The position numbers were made by a program, and so were the translations under genes. From Penium margaritaceum (Eukaryota; Streptophyta; Zygnematophyceae; Desmidiales; Peniaceae): 64,000 bases of DNA. The notes under the pieces were generated by a model. That model saw only the letters and a list, made by a program, of their open reading frames with translations, was not told the origin of the DNA and made no database searches. The DNA lies in NCBI GenBank assembly GCA_023375785.1, contig SZWC01000027.1, positions 764,629-828,628 of the forward strand, read 5' to 3'. This document shows positions 63,143 to 64,000 of this stretch, one piece after another (position 1 is the first letter of the stretch; every line of letters starts with the position of its first letter).

Positions 63143-64000
63143 GTCGTGCTCCAGTTGTTTTGGGCTTGCTCAAGGTGTCATGGGCTTGCCCCAAAGGGCT
63201 TAGGCTTGCTCCAGTGGTCTTGAGCTAACTCTAGTTGTGTGCGCATTGCTCCAGTTGTCTTGGGCTTGCTCCAGCTGGCTTGGTATTGCTCCACTTATCT
63301 TGGCCTTGCTCCTGTTCTCTTAGCCATGCTTAAGTTGTCCTGGCCTTGCGCCACTTGTCTTGGCTTACATTCAGTTATCCTCGGCTTGCTACAGTTGTTT
63401 TGGGCTTGCTCCACTTGTATTGGCTTTGATCGATTTGTCTTGGCCTTGGTTGAGTTGTCTTTGGCGTGCTCTAGTTGTCTTTGGCTTCCTCCAAGTTTTA
63501 TTCGCCTTGCTGTAGTTGTCTTGGCCTTGCTTTAGTTGTCTTGGGCTTGCTCCAGTTGTTGAAGGCTTGCTATAGTTGTCTTGGCCTTGCTCCAGCTATC
63601 TTGGTCTTGCTCTTGCTGACTTGGCCCTGCTCCTGTTGTCTTGGGCTTGCTCCAGTTGCCTTGGGCTTGCCCCTGGTATCTTGGGCTTCCTCTAGTTATC
63701 TTGGGCTTGCTCTAGTTGTCTTGGCCTAGCTCTAGTTGTATTGGGCTTGCTCCAACTTTCTTAGGATTGCTCGAGTTGATTTGGCCTTGCTCCAGTTGTC
63801 TTGGCCTTGCTCCAGTTGTCTTGGCCTTGCTCCAGTTGTCTTGGGCCTGCTCCAGTTGTCTTGGGCTTGCTCCAGTTGTTTTGGCCTCCCTCTAGTTGTC
63901 TTGGCCTTACTCCAATTGTCTTGGACCAGCTCGAGTTGTCTTGGGCTTGCTCCAGCTGTCTTGGGCTTGCTCCTGTTTTCTTGGCCTGGTTCTAGTTTTC
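63143..64000 (+). repeat. 20-bp minisatellite running off the window end
   Basis: About 43 copies of a 20-bp unit, TTGGGCTTGCTCCAGTTGTC, with common change GGGC to GGCC. The period is almost exact, with about one net base shift near 63,460-63,510. It begins directly after the last GGTACC-type unit (near CTCTAGGTCGTGC) and continues past base 64,000. Because 20 is not a multiple of 3, reading cycles through all three frames every 60 bp and gives a 20-residue Leu/Cys/Trp-rich period. The resulting open frames (63239-63535 and 63801-63995) are not called as genes. Confidence 0.95.

Noticed and set aside
62200-63228. Gly/Thr-rich 342-codon open frame over the GGTACC array
   Set aside because: It begins in LTR sequence and follows the 21-bp period; reverse frames over the same DNA are equally open.

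Overview
This 64-kb window is eukaryotic repeat DNA. No host protein gene, rRNA, tRNA or CRISPR locus could be supported. About 55 kb is short-period tandem repeat, in four minisatellite families that abut one another. They are interrupted by two decayed LTR retrotransposons. A Ty1/copia element with a primer site matching plant-type initiator tRNA-Met, a purine tract of the kind seen in plant copia elements, and array variation concentrated at CAG (CHG) trinucleotides all point to the green lineage (plant or alga). Species cannot be told from the sequence.

Layout. (1) 1-29,950 is a 15-bp minisatellite, consensus CAGAAACACAGTGGT, always in the same orientation, with many nested higher-order duplications. 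(2) 29,951-35,645 is a copia-type LTR retrotransposon on the + strand with 712-bp LTRs. Its gag-pol is broken by six in-frame stops and one single-base insertion. (3) 35,646-56,424 resumes the 15-bp array, but with different higher-order repeats (105 bp, about 630 bp, about 1.4 kb and about 6 kb). (4) 56,425-57,123 is a 21-bp repeat built around CTCTAGTGCC. (5) 57,141-58,499 and 62,243-63,142 are two halves of another 21-bp repeat, built around overlapping GGTACC and CCTAGG palindromes. It is split by (6), a 3.7-kb non-autonomous LTR element (58,500-62,242) with 598/589-bp LTRs and no recognisable pol. (7) 63,143 to the window end is a 20-bp repeat.

Both LTR elements sit in their host arrays with a 5-bp target duplication that restores the array phase when the element is removed. 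Both have LTR pairs differing at roughly one position in nine over the stretch I aligned by eye, so neither is recent. The copia element also marks the boundary between two differently homogenised domains of the 15-bp array.

The long open frames throughout the arrays are a by-product of the repeat. A 15-bp period leaves five of six frames open, and the longest frame uses codons that no single substitution can turn into a stop. The most informative points are the half-tRNA-type primer site of the copia element, the two-domain higher-order structure of the 15-bp array, the CHG-biased variation, the side-by-side 15/21/21/20-bp families, and the non-autonomous element with its own 142-bp internal repeats. 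I did not find a convincing new protein-based system.
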